Part shown: positions 12,120-24,029 of the stretch, one piece after another | Layout of the letters: every line of letters begins with the position of its first letter | Position numbering within the stretch: position 1 is the stretch's first letter | From: Perognathus longimembris pacificus | Lineage: Eukaryota > Chordata > Mammalia > Rodentia > Heteromyidae | Length of the DNA: 64,000 bases | Assembly: GCF_023159225.1 (NCBI RefSeq) | Contig: NC_063164.1 | Location: forward strand, 72,587,300 to 72,651,299 | Reading direction: 5' to 3' | The notes under the pieces: generated by a model | What the model saw: only the letters and a program-made list of their open reading frames with translations | Database searches by the model: none | What the model was told of the DNA's origin: nothing | Made by a program: the position numbers and the translations under genes

Positions 12120-12934
12120 CCCTTTTTGTTGTTGTTGTTGCTATACATTTTGATAAACATTATTTTATATTATCAGAGGCACAGAGGCATTGCACCCTTG
12201 TGTTCCTCACCTAGGCGTGTCCTTCTTTGATTCCTTATTTAAAACTTAGTCCTAATATGTTTAGTCCAATGAAGCTAAATGGCTTAAAGATACCACATAG
12301 ACAAAATGATCCCTGTGAAGAGCACTGGTGACATTGTTTATAAGTAGTTGTGAATGAAAATTTCATTTTGGCCTCATTCAGAAATCAACAGAAGCTTTAA
12401 ACAAGAATGATGCAGCAATATGAGGAATGTTTGGGGCCCTCAAGAAGACAAAGATGACCAGGACTTTGTCTCCTGAGTCAGGGCAGCAGCCATCTCTGCA
12501 ATGTCTGAGGTCTGACTGTGTGACCTTGGGTCTAGCCAGGAGACACTGTCACCTACACTTAACTCCTCATTAACAGTAATAACAACAGTGGTGTCATGTT
12601 TTATTCTTTCAGAGCTCTTTTGTATTTATTATATCATCTCTGATCCATTTTTAGGATGGTGTTAGCCTTACCTCATGCCCTAGCCTGTCATCATTTCTTT
12701 AGAGACATTACAGCCTAGCTGACAGGTCTGGTTTTTCTCCTCAAGCTTTGTATAACCTTTGTTGGGAGGAGTGATGTTTTAGTAAGTAGTGTAACCAAAG
12801 AAGAAAGTTATAGTAAAGTGGGAAGTCCCCCATGGGGGTCAAATAAGTTGTAAGGAAAGAATTAAGTAGTGCTTATACAGTGGTGCCTTGTTCATTTGTT
12901 TCATGTGGCAATAGTGTCAGGCAAACTTTCTCCA
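12120..12934. other. No recognisable gene
   Basis: Unassigned. The part around 12590-12690 faintly resembles MIR/L2-age sequence, too weakly to call. Confidence 0.45.
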
Positions 12935-13063
12935 CTCATTTTCTAATAGGGTTTTTATGGTGACTCTTTGAGGTAGGAGTATTTATTTTTATACACAATG
13001 CACAGATGAGGAAACAGACATTAGGGCAGCAAAAGTGGATTCCAGAAGTCACAAAGGTGGAAC
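12935..13063 (-). mobile_element. MIR element
   Basis: The plus strand contains 'gactctttgaggtaggagtattt', 'cacagatgaggaaacagac' and 'agaagtcacaaaggtgg', in the order of the reversed MIR core. It is an old tRNA-derived SINE common to mammals. Confidence 0.75.
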
Positions 13064-13067
13064 CTAT

Positions 13068-13165
13068 TTCCTTTCCTTTCTTTTCTCCTTCCTTCCTTCC
13101 TTTCTTCCTTCCTTCCTTCCTTCCTTCCTTCCTTCCTTCCTTCCTTCCTTCCTTCCTTCCTTCCT

Positions 13166-13260
<95 letters not shown>

Positions 13261-13279
13261 CTCTCTCTCTTTCTCTTTT
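13068..13279. repeat. (CCTT)n / (CTTT)n / (CT)n pyrimidine tract
   Basis: More than 200 bases of pure pyrimidine on the plus strand: CCTT units to about 13166, CTTT units to about 13258, then CT. Open frames over it in three phases are artefacts of the repeat. Confidence 0.95.
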
Positions 13280-14389
13280 CGTTACCTCTCAGAATTTAAC
13301 TATCTCTCAGAAAGGCATCAGGAGCACACTGGTGAATCTGACTAAAAATGGTCTAGGTATGTGATAGAGCTTTTCTCATTATTAGTATTTGAGTCATTGT
13401 CAGTGACGTTATTATCCCTATCCAAAAATGACTTCCTCTTATCTTTCCTAGCTTTCTTTTACTCTTTGATTCTTTTCTTCTCTTCAATTATTGTGAATCA
13501 ATAATATGTAAGCTACACTACCAAAATGCAGTATTATTTTTAAATGCATGAAACCTTTTGTCATGAGGTGGCTTTTTTTAAAATGCAAATCTTACTCTCT
13601 AATTGTTCTGTAATTTTTTGTTTTCTTGCATATATTTTTAAAGAATGAAGCACCTGCAAGGTGATCGTCTTATTTGCCATTTCCAAAACCAAGGAATGAG
13701 TGTATAGGACCAGTCTAATGAAATAAAAACAAAATAGACAATGGAATCTGGGTAAGAAAATTGGGCCATATGAATCACACAAAGAGAGTTGAATTATACA
13801 ATTCATACCTAAGAATAAGATGTGCTCCATAAAAGCATGTTTCTCTGTCTCTGAAACTAGGCAGAAAACTTACAAATGCACCTTAACAATCTTCTCCAAA
13901 GAGCATTATTACTGGTCTGCTGCTATGAACATTCTGTTCTCTTCTAAATGTACCTGAGTATTAAGTCTCAAGCAGTTGAAAGGGGGCTTTGAATTGGAAC
14001 CCATCCCACAATGTGTTTTATGTGGTGGGGCCCTCAGAGGCCCCTGCTTCCCCCACTTTGGCAGAGACTTAACTAACTTGCTATGCTTATATTTTATAAT
14101 CTTCTTTCTTTTTAACATGAGTGACTAGAGAACAATGAGGTGGAGCTGAGGAATAGATTTATGGCAAAGGCTTTGGAAGGGTACTGAAAAGTGGATAGGG
14201 ATAGGAAGGAAAATATTCAGAACGTCATATGGTTCAATATTTGTCTTAGAAATTATCCTACCCACAAGAAATGTTTCTGTTTTACCTATGGCAAAAATGT
14301 TCATGTGAAAGCTTATGTTGAAAATTCAAGCACATTTCGGGTTTTTCAGAATGAAACCCATCTCAGGTTTCTTTTCCTTACCATTTCTG
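13280..14389. other. No recognisable gene or repeat
   Basis: Unassigned AT-rich sequence. Open frames at 13561-13830 and 14191-14493 show no motif. Confidence 0.45.
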
Positions 14390-14455
14390 CTTTTTATTTT
14401 ATTTTATTTTATTTATTGTCAAATGGATATACAGAGCGGTTCTGCTTTTTTATGC
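14390..14455 (-). mobile_element. Short L1 3' tip with (ATTTT)n tail
   Basis: A reversed A-tail of TTTTA units is followed by 'tattgtcaaatggatatacagagcggtt'. This matches the last bases of the L1 3' UTR seen at 44373-44500 and 53690. Only about 45 bases of L1 are present. Confidence 0.5.
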
Positions 14456-14795
14456 CTCAATGCAGCATGAAAACTTTACTGTCTGTTCTCTGACAATAGA
14501 GGACTTTGGCATGACAATTTTGTTTCATGCTACGTGCAACTTTCATGATTCTTTGGTGTTAATGTCTTCTATGTTTCATAGGAGGCTCTGAAGTCAACTT
14601 TCAACTCACTCAGTGATAATATTTTGGTCACCCTCTTAATGGATTTTATCATTCAATAGTGATCAGAATTTTAAGATAAGGCTGCCATCAGGTCTTAGTA
14701 TAGTTGATGGAATTTCTGTGATATTGACAAGTCTTAAGGGTAGACAATGGAGAAAGAAAAAAGAGTTGTGTGAGACTGACATAGAAAGGAAGGAA
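14456..14795. other. No recognisable gene or repeat
   Basis: Unassigned sequence between two retroelement copies. Confidence 0.45.
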
Positions 14796-15030
14796 AGGGG
14801 CAGAGATGGTGACTCATACCTGTAATCCCAGCTTCTTGGGTTGCAGAGATAAAGGGGCTGTAGTTCGAGGCTAGTCTGGGGAAATCTTTATCTCAAAAAA
14901 CAAGCCCATCATCCTAGGGCACAGCTATATTTCCAGCTATTAAGGAGATATCAGTAGAAGAATCACACTCTGAGGCTGGCTTTGGGGGGAAAAGTGTGAG
15001 ATCCTATTTGAAAAATTAAAAAAAAAATCA
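14796..15030 (+). mobile_element. Dimeric 7SL-derived (Alu/B1-like) SINE
   Basis: The first monomer contains 'ggtgactcatacctgtaatcccagcttcttggg' and 'gaggctagtctgggg'. A second, more diverged monomer follows ('ggcacagctatatttccagctatta', 'gaatcacactctgaggctgg') and an A-rich end. Two 7SL-like units in a row resemble the left part of the composite SINE at 19425-19832. Confidence 0.65.
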
Positions 15031-15059
15031 GCATGATATAAGATCAAGATGCAAAACTG

Positions 15060-15194
15060 GGGAGGGTGGAGGGTGGTATGAGGGACAAGGTAACAAACAG
15101 TACAAGAAATGTATCCAATGCCTAAAGTATGAAACTGTAACCTATCTGTACATCAGTTTTATAATAAAAACTTAAAAAAAAGAACTCTAAAAAA
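15060..15194 (+). mobile_element. Very short 5'-truncated L1 (3' end only)
   Basis: Only the last about 120 bases of the L1 3' UTR are present, with 'gggacaaggtaacaaacagt', 'gaaactgtaacctatctgtac' and an A-rich tail. The perfect 14-base target duplication 'aagatgcaaaactg' lies at 15046-15059 and 15195-15208. Confidence 0.95.
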
Positions 15195-15281
15195 AAGATG
15201 CAAAACTGTTTCAAAACCATAGTTCACTTTACTCTATCAGTATATCTAAGCATTTTACTATCATATTAAAAACATTTTTCA

Positions 15282-15869
15282 AAGTTATACTAAGTGAAGT
15301 GAGCCAGACCCAAAGAAACATGGACTCTATGGCCTCCCTTATTGGGAATAATTAGTACAGGTTTAGGCAAGTCATAGCAGAGCATCACAAGGCCCAATAG
15401 CTATACCCTTATGAACACATAAGATGATGCTAAGTGAAATGAACTCCATGTTATGGAAACAATTGTTATATCACAGTTGTAACTACTTTCAACGCCCTAT
15501 GTGTATGTGTAGTTTCTATTATTGATGATGTTCTTGAATCACCTTCCTGTGGTTGTACCTACACTATCTCTGTAATCTTATCTGAGTATATTGGAAACTG
15601 TGTTTACTGGTATTGGAAGTAGGAAATTCAAAGGGAATACCAAATTTGAGAGACACAGGGTAAAAAAAAGACAAACAACTACAAAAGCAATACTTGCAAA
15701 ACTGTTTGGTGTAAGTGAACTGAACACCTGGGGGGGGGGGGGAAAGGGGGGAGGGAGGGGGGCATGAGGGACAAGGTAACAAACAGTACAAGAAATGTAT
15801 CTAATGCCTAACGTATGAAACTGTAACCTCTCTGTACATCAGTTTGATAATAAAAATTTGGAAAAAACA
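15282..15869 (+). mobile_element. 5'-truncated L1 (end of ORF2 plus 3' UTR)
   Basis: It begins inside the last part of ORF2 ('ttatactaagtgaagtgagcc') and runs through a 3' UTR with a long G-run to 'aacctctctgtacatcag' and an A-rich tail. The perfect 14-base target duplication 'aaaaacatttttca' lies at 15268-15281 and 15870-15883. It shares the 3' UTR type of 11013-11998 and of the L1 at 53668. Confidence 0.95.
15730..15770 (+). other. G-rich block in an L1 3' UTR (possible G-quadruplex)
   Basis: A run of 13 G is followed by further G-runs separated by A-rich spacers, within the 3' UTR of the L1 at 15282-15869. The equivalent place in the minus-strand L1 at 11013 is C-rich on the plus strand (about 11107-11140). 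Confidence 0.7.
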
Positions 15870-15883
15870 AAAAACATTTTTCA

Positions 15884-17722
15884 GTCTCTACTACCTTAGG
15901 CCTAAACAAGCAAGTCTTGGAGGGGGTCCCAGCCATCTTATTTGACCAGCTCTGCTGGGGAGGCTGATATTTGCTACATGAAGGAAATCACTGTGGAAGG
16001 AAATCACTGTTAAATACAGCTAATTTAAGATGCTATAGTACAGATTCATGTAATTAATATACTTTGGTCAGATCATTATTGGTTTGGATCCTTAGGCGTT
16101 TTTTTTTCTCATTGTATTCTTATAAACCAGCAGTTTTTCAGCATTTCCCTCTTTTATGCACCTAACCATAGACAGACTTGTAAAAAAATTGGTTGTACAC
16201 TTTCATTTCCTCAAGCAGTCATTTATTCTTTAAGATAATACTCATTCTCTAGGCAGCAGACAAAAGACGAAGCCACACACAGCTTAAGGAAATGAAAGGC
16301 GACCGGGCTAGGGCTAGAAGAACAAAGATGAGTAGGGCCTTAGTCCAGAGTGGAAGAAGCAGTGAGTGTGATGGTTGGTGCCTCCACCAATACCTTCAGG
16401 AAATGAATGTGTGCATTTTGCATTTTTCCTTTTACAACTCAAAAAAAAAAGTCTTGGAATAATGTTCTTCTTTGGTGGAGGGCTTTAAATATAAGCAGAT
16501 GAAAAATCAATCCTGAGAACAAAAATACCAACTCAAAATTTGCAAATGTAATTCATTATTGCATTTTCCTGGTTAGCTGTCTCTGGTGATCTATCATTGT
16601 CTCCTTGTTAGCTGATCTTCCATTTCTCTGAGACAGATGGTTCAAGTTGCACTTACTGGTAAATTCATTTGGTGCATCACAAAGAATTTTACACAGGGAA
16701 AAATTTCTATCATTTATCCATCAGTATATTTATTAATACTCAGTGTGTCATAGAATTGTGGAAGGCTCAAGGTAGAGAGCAACTCAAAATTGCTGTTGAC
16801 AGATAAGCATGGTAAGAGGTAAACTGTGCCACACCCTGTTCCACATGAAACACTGAGACATCAGAGGAAGGAAGGCATTCCTTGTAGTTTTAGCCCCACT
16901 TAGTCCACAATTTGATGTAATTCTTATTTAGTAGATTCTTATTCTGTCTCTTACTATTATGGGCAGAATATGTTGCTAAATGAAACAATCCTTGGCCATG
17001 GGAATGTTTATAGGCAGACCCTAACTGACCCAGTGAAGTTGACTAGAACCTAGCTCTGAGAAGCCTGACAAAAGAGATCAAAGACAGCAGCATGACAGTT
17101 TGAAATGTGATGCTAAAAACTCAAGGCACATAGGTCAATCTGCATTAATTTCCAATACCTTGAAGTCATTAATAGTAATTATTCGAAGGAGCATGGGTAG
17201 TTGCCATAGTGACCTAAAGGCAGTGTGTATAGGAGCTTCTACCATGCTGGGAACCTAATAGTTTCTAGGAAATAATTTGTTTTCCACAGCAAGTCACTTA
17301 ATGAGTTTTACAATTGTATTTCAAAAGATCTGTTGAGGGAAATACACATACATACACACATAAAGACATACAGACAGACAGACACCACACACATCTATTA
17401 AATTTACCACATTCTGTCCAGGGACAGTGATTATTTCTCCACCCCTCTGTGGACTGTTTTCATGACCTGCTGTAGGTAGTAGAATATAAGAAAAGTATTA
17501 CCGCTGATAAACCTTCAAAGACTTTGTAGTTCTAAGCATGATCCCTGAGATCATCTTGTGTGGCAGTTGGTCTAGTTCAGTGGAGGCAATGATGGGGAGA
17601 GAAAAAGCCAGCTATCTCAGCTAACAGAACCAATGCCAGGTATATGAGTGCTGCTTTATGTTCCACTCAAATGTTGAAGTCTCAAAATGTCCAATCATTT
17701 TAGTACCTTCTCAGCCTTAAGG
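15884..17722. other. Long stretch without a recognised gene or repeat
   Basis: Unassigned sequence. A short CA/GACA-rich patch lies near 17343-17400. No open frame here is convincing. Confidence 0.45.
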
Positions 17723-17736
17723 TCAAATTATTTTTA

Positions 17737-17960
17737 TTTTTTTTAATTTTTATTTATTTATTTTTTTTGGCCAGTCCTGGGCCTTGGACTCAGGGCCTGA
17801 GCACTGTCCCTGGCTTCTTCCCACTCAAGGCTAGCACTCTGCCACTTGAGCCACAGCGCCGCTTCTGGCCGTTTTCTGTATATGTGGTGCTGGGGAATCA
17901 AACCTAGGGCCTCGTGTATCCGAGGCAGGCACTCTTGCCACTAGGCTATATCCCCAGCCC
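17737..17960 (-). mobile_element. IDL-Geo-type SINE
   Basis: This is a complete two-part SINE with a tail of TTTTTA/TTTA units on the plus strand, 'ggccagtcctgggccttgga', and an end in 'atccccagccc'. The perfect 14-base target duplication 'tcaaattattttta' lies at 17723-17736 and 17961-17974. Confidence 0.95.
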
Positions 17961-17974
17961 TCAAATTATTTTTA

Positions 17975-19424
17975 ATAATAATGAATAATAGTGATAATTT
18001 TCTTCATGTGTTTAAAATTTTAAAACAACTGGCAAGAAAAATAATGAATAGTTTTCAAATATATTCAAATTGATGTAAAATATTTTATTTATGAAATTAA
18101 AATTATAACAAACAAAAATATTATAATTCACGGCTTTCACTTTGCCTCAGCTTAAAAAAATTATACACAATTAAAAACTCCAAATGGTCTTAGGACAATG
18201 ATTGTAAAGAGAAAGAAACAGAATGTGAGTCCTTCTATCCTGTCATTCTTTTTGAGTTAATTTCAAATCTACTGCTTAAATACAAGAATATATAGTAACA
18301 CAGGGCTGGCCAGATAAAGTACACACAAAGAAAAATCAAATAATTCCCAATCATTAAGAATTAATTCTTAAACTTGCATAAACTGACACTGTGAGGATTA
18401 GGGTGTAGAGTGACTATAACAGTTTTGTACATTAATTTCTATATAATGTTTATTAAAGGATAACAATTAAAATATACAAATGTATATTTATTAGCATATA
18501 AGAACTCTAGCAGTTGTTTAGAGAGTAGACCAACAAATTTTCTTTTTTTCCCCCATGCAAAATAGTTTGTTAAATGAAATGATTTCAAACTACATGCATG
18601 GTGGTAATCCAAAGTGGCTTGGCTTTTAGTCATTACAAAAACTGCTATAATCCTACAAAGGATACAACTAATTGCCTGAACCCTGGGGCATTTGCTCCCA
18701 CTCCTGCTCCCTGGATGTCTTTCTATGTAGCCATTCCTCACTCCATTTGCAGTGGGGTCCAGTGGAGGGGGTCCAGTGAGATAAGCAGCTTTAACAATCC
18801 TCAGAAATAATAAATAGTTATTTTATGACACCAAATTTTGGGGGATAATTAGGTAGCCTTAGATAACTGATCCAGGTAATATTCATTTAGAGGAATTGGC
18901 CTAGATATTTTTTGTCCTTTAAAAAGTGTAGGAGCTACTCTACTTGTGTATAGTCTTCAGACATGAAGGTAAAGATTTGGAGAATGCATGTATATATTAT
19001 AGTTGATTTAGAGAGGTGAAGTCATTATGTCATTTTACATATGATGATTCATGAAGGAATCAAAGAGAAGCATGTTGCTGTGAGAATTGGAGATTTAAAA
19101 TGATCATAAATGTGTTGGAGAATGGAAATATTTGAGAAGAAACTCCATGACCTCTGAAGCTAAATCTTTCATATTTTGAGTAATTAAGTCAGACTCTCTA
19201 CCTCTGATCTGAATATCCCTGAAACATGGAGGAATTCTCTTAGCTATGTGCAAAGACTTGACACTCTATCCCAAAGTCTGGAAATAACAATACATTGTGA
19301 GAATTATATTTTGTGCTAAAAAGCATTAACATAGTTACTTGGTTCCTAATTTCTGACGTTTCTAAGATATTATTGTAGAAAGTTGGCACAATAGCCTACT
19401 AGTTCTTGATAACTTCTTTTGGAA
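17975..19424. other. Long stretch without a recognised gene
   Basis: Unassigned AT-rich sequence. A 100-codon open frame on the minus strand at 18439-18741 has no motif I recognise. Confidence 0.45.
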
Positions 19425-19832
19425 GTGGGAAAGTGCTGGTGTTTGAAATCAGGGTGTGGTGCTTGCTAGTCAGGTGCTATATCTCTGAGCCAGTCTTCAG
19501 TCTGTGTTTGCACTGGTTATTTTGAAATAGTATCTACTTTTTGCCTGGGTCCGTTTTTTGGACTGAGATCTTCCTGTTTTAGGCTTCCTGCCATAGATGA
19601 CAGACATACACCACCAGACCAAGCTTCCTCCATTGAGATGGAGTCTTGCAAACATTTTTATTCTAGCTAGTCTGCAATGATCCCTTCTGATCTCAGCCTT
19701 CTATGTAGTAGGATCACAGGCATGCATGACAGTGTGTCCAGCAATTTGTTAAGGGGTATCGCATATATGTTCAAGATTGTTTAACCTGCAACAGCCTCCT
19801 CCCATCCAGTCTCCCAAGTACTGAAGATTCAC
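19425..19832 (-). mobile_element. Composite 7SL-7SL-ID SINE, diverged
   Basis: On the plus strand a reversed ID-like part ('tgaaatcagggtgtggtgcttgctagtcaggtgctat') comes first. Two reversed 7SL-like parts follow ('gagatcttcctgttttaggcttcctg...gacagacatacaccaccag' and 'gatctcagccttctatgtagtaggatcacaggcatgc'). From about 19750 a further weak 7SL-like piece ('cagcctcctcccatccagtctcccaagtactga') is present. The full-length L1 inserted directly behind it. Confidence 0.6.
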
Positions 19833-20060
19833 TCTACTCAGTTTTTTTTTCTTTTTTATTAATTGGACATAAATTTTTTTTACAAGGTGTTGTGCAAAGA
19901 GGGTACATAGTAGGGCAGTGTGTGCATTTCTTGTGATATCTTACGACCTGTTTTTCTATCCCTTGTCTAGGTCAGGTTGACATATATGCAATATACAATG
20001 TATCAAGAACATATACAGTATTCACAGACTTGGTCTCTACTGTCTCTCCGTCTCCCTTTG

Positions 20061-23000
20061 TTAACAGTCATATATCAGGGAGATCATGCCCCTTTGTTTT
20101 ATGTGTTCTAGGCTTGTCTCACTCAACATTATTTGTTCAAGTTCTGACCATTTCCCTGCGAATAACAGTATTTCACCATTCCTAGTCGCTATGTAGTATT
20201 CCATTGTGTATAAGTACCATATTTTTTGGATCCATTAGTCTGTGGAGGGGCATCTGGGTTTCCATATTTTGGCTATTGTGAATTGTGCAGCGATAAACAT
20301 GGAAGTACAAATGCCTTTTTGATATCTTGGATTTTGCTGTTTAGGATAGATGCCTAGGAGTGGTATGGCTGGGTCATAGTGTAGGTCTATATTGAGCTTT
20401 TTGAGAAACCTCCATACTGTTCTCCAAAGTGGTTGTACTAATTTGCACTCCCACCAACAATGGAGAAGGGTTCCTCTTTCCCCACAGCTCCTCCAGCATT
20501 TGTTGTTTCCTGAGTTCAGAGTATAGGCCATTCTAACTGGGGTGAGGTGGTATCCCAGGGTTGTTTTTATTTGCATTTCCTTTACTAGCAGGGATGTTGA
20601 GCATTTCCTCATATGTTTCTTTGCCATTTTTATATCTTCTCTTGTGAAGTCTCTCTTTAGCTCTTTTGCCCATTTCCTAATAGGTTTATTGGGCTTAGAG
20701 GGGCTTAGTTTTTTGAGTTCTCTGTAGATGACAGATATCAGGCCTTTGTCTGTTACTGTGCTGGTAAATATCCTTTCCCATATCGTTGGCTGTCTTTCTA
20801 TTTTGGTGGCTATGTCCTTAGCTGTGCAGAAACTTTTTAATTTGTAGTAGTCCCATTTGTCGAGTCTTTCCCCTATTTGTTGTGCCCCTGGGACTCTATT
20901 CAGGAAGTTCCTTCCTGTGCCTATAAGTTCTAGTGTCTTTCCTAATCTGTCCTTCAGTAGTTTCAAGGATTCAGGTCTGATGTTGAGGTCCTTGATCCAT
21001 TTTGAGTTGATCTTGGTGCATGGTGATAGGCTTGGGTCTACGTTGAGTTTTCTGCATATGGCTGCCCAGTTCTCCCAGCACCAGTAGTTGAAGAGGCTAT
21101 GTTTATTCCATTGTATGTCTTTAGCTCCTTTGTCGAATATCAGTTGGCTGTAAGAGTGCGGTTTTATTTCTGGGTCTTCAATTCTAATCCATTGGCCTTC
21201 CGATCTGTTTTTATACCAATACCATGCTGTTTTTGTTATGATGGCCTTGTAGTAGAGCTTGAAGTCTGGTATTGTGATACCTCCTGCACTGCTTTTTTTG
21301 CCTAGAATTGCTTTGGCTATTCTAGGTTTTTTGCTGTTCCATATGAATTTATGGATTGGTTTCTCTATTTCAGTGAAGAATGTGGCTGGGATTTTGATAG
21401 GTATTGCATTGAATTTGTATAACAATTTGGGCAATATGGCCATTTTTACTATATTGGTTCTGCCTACCCATGAGCATGGGAGGTCTTTCCATCTTCTTGT
21501 GTCTTCTTTGATTTCCCTTATTAGATTTTTGTAGTTTTCATTGAATAGGTCCGTCACGTCCTTGGTTAAGTTGATCCCTAGGTACTTTATTCTTTTTTTG
21601 GCTACTGTAAATGGAATTGTTTCCATCATTTCCTTTTCTGTTTGTCTATTGTTGGTGTACAGAAAAGCTGCTGACTTTTGTGGGTTGATTTTGTATCCTG
21701 CTACTTTGCCAAATTGGTTTATTAGGTGTAGGAGTTTGGGGACTGAGTTTTTTGGGTCCATCAGATATAAGATCATGTCATCTGCGAATAGGGATAACTT
21801 GATTTCTTCCTTGCCGATGTGGGTCCCTTTGATGTCCTCCTCTTGCCTTATTGCTATGGCTAGGGATTCCAGCACTATGTTGAACAGAAGTGGGGAGAGT
21901 GGGCATCCTTGTCTTGTTCCTGAGTTTAGGGGGAATGATTTAAGTTTCTCTCCATTTAATATGATGTTAGTAGTTGGTCTGTTGTATATGGCTTTTATTG
22001 TTTTGAGGAATGTTCCATCTATTCCTGTTCTCTCCAAAGCTTTTAATAGGTATGGATGTTGTATTTTGTCAAAGGCTTTTTGGGCATCGACTGAGATAAC
22101 AATGTGATTCTTGATTTTAGTTCTGTTTATGTGGTGAATTACGTTGATTGATTTACGGATGTTGAACCATCCTTGTGACTGAGGGATGAAGCCTACTTGG
22201 TCATGATGTATGATATTCTTGATCAGTTTCTGGATCCTATTAGCTAATATTTTATTGAGGAGCTTTGCATCTGTGTTCATTAGTGATATTGGTCTGTAGT
22301 TCTCTTTTTTTGTTGGATCTTTGCCTGGTTTGGGAATGAGTATGATATTAGCTTCGTAGAATGAGTTTGGGATTTCTCCCTCCGTTTCTATTTCACGGAA
22401 GAGTTTGAGGAGTATTGGAATTAGCTCCTCACTAAAGGTTTTGTAGAATTCGTTGGTGAATCCATCTGGGCCTGGGCTTTTCTTAGTAGGGAGGTTCTTG
22501 ATTACCTCCTGTATCTCACCGTAAGTTATTGGTTTATTTAGTTGATTTATTTCTTCTTGGTTCAGTTTGGACAGTTTGTACTTCTCTAAGAATTGATCCA
22601 TTTCTGTAAAATTATTGTTTTTTGCTGAGTAGAGGTTTTGGAAATAGCTCCTTATGATTGTTTGAATATCGTGTGTACTTGTTGTAATTTTTCCGGTGTA
22701 GTCCTTGATTTTACGTATATGAGTCTCTTCTCTTCTTTTTTTTTGTAAGTCTTGCAAGGGTTCTGTCAATTTTGTTTATTTTCTCAAAGAACCAGCTTTT
22801 AGTCTTATTTATTTGTTGAATGGTCTTTCTATTTTCAATCAGATTTATCTCTTCTTTAATCTTTGTGATCTCTCCCTTCCTAGTCGTTTTAGATTCTGTC
22901 ATTTCTTGTTTCTCCAGTTGTTTTAGTTTCATCGTGAGGGTATTCACCTGCTCTGCTTCCATTCTTTTAATGTGGGTGCTGAGTGCAATGATCTTGCCCC

Positions 23001-23886
23001 TCAGTACTGCCTTAGCTGTGTCCCATAGGTTTCTTTGTGATGTGTTTTCTTTGTCATTGTGGCTTATGAATTCGTTGATTTCATCTTTAATTTGATCTGT
23101 GGCCCAACTGTTGGATAGCAGCGTGGGGTTTAGCCTCCAAGAGTGTGTATAGGCTCTGTGGTATCCTTTGTTGTTGAGGGTTACCTTTAATCCACTGTGA
23201 TCAGATATAATACATGGGATGACATCAATACTTTTGTATTTGCTGAGGTTCTTTGTGTGGGCTATGATGTGGTCTATTTTGGAATATGATCCATGGGCTG
23301 CTGAAAAGAAGGTGTATTGGGTCTCTGTAGGGTGAAAGGTTCTATATAGGTCTGTTAGATCCATTTGGGAAATGGTGTTATTTAGGTCCTCAGCTCCCTT
23401 ACTAATCCTCTGGGTGTTGGATCTGTCTCTTGGAGAGAGAGGAGTATTAAAGTCACCTACTATGATTGTGTTTGCATCTATCTTGCTCTGTAATTCTTTG
23501 AGAATTTGCTTGACATATGTTGGGCCTCTTTTGTTTGGTGAGTATACATTTATCACCGTGATTTCTTGATTCTGGATTTTTCCTTGTATTAATATGTAGT
23601 GTCCTTCTTTGTCTTTTTGAGTGGACGTTAAAGAGAAGTCCAGCTTGTCCGAGATCAGAATGGCTACACCTGCCGTTTTGGTGGGTGCATTTGCTTGGTA
23701 GATCTTGCTCCATCCTTTCACTTGAAGCCTGTTTTTGTCCCTTGCTGTAAGGTGGGTCTCTTGTAGACAGCAGATGTCAACTTTTTGTTTGCGAATCCAT
23801 TCTGCCAGTCTGCTCCTCTTTATCGGGGAGTTTAAACCATTTATATTTAAAGAGATCAAGGATAAGGGTGTTTTTTCTCCTTCCAT
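20061..23886 (-). pseudogene. L1 copy A ORF2 (endonuclease and reverse transcriptase), two lesions
   Basis: ORF2p nicks target DNA and copies L1 RNA into it. From the ATG at 23886 the first about 381 codons are open and hold an APE-type endonuclease. The expected catalytic residues are all present: Asn14, Glu43 in 'QETH', Asp145 in 'GDFN', Asp205 in 'KIDH', His230 in 'SDH'. A run of nine A (T at 22736-22744) is one base out of frame and separates this from the reverse-transcriptase part. That part carries 'FADD' at 21777-21788 (about residue 700) and ends with a C-x3-C-x7-H-x4-C motif near 20440-20500. An in-frame TAA at 20235-20237 removes the last 57 residues. The frame then continues open to the natural stop at 20061-20063. 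Apart from the one extra base the length corresponds to 1274 residues, normal for L1. Confidence 0.95.
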
Positions 23887-24029
23887 TTTCTGGGCTGTTT
23901 TTTCCTCTTTCTTTTTTCTTGTCTTTAGTGAGCTGGTGTTTCTGCTGGACTTTGGCTATTGAAGTTTCTTTCTGATTCTGTCTGTGTGTCTTTTACGATC
24001 TCTATTGGGTGGGGCTCCCCTCTTAGAAT

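Noticed and set aside
13006..13364. Ser/Phe/Leu-rich open frames in several phases
   Set aside because: They are read from the CCTT/CTTT tract. A repeat with a unit not divisible by three stays open in all phases.
21541..22107. Plus-strand open frame of 188 codons
   Set aside because: It is the reverse shadow of the conserved reverse-transcriptase part of L1 ORF2. Similar shadows occur at 55401-55796 and 56136-56342.
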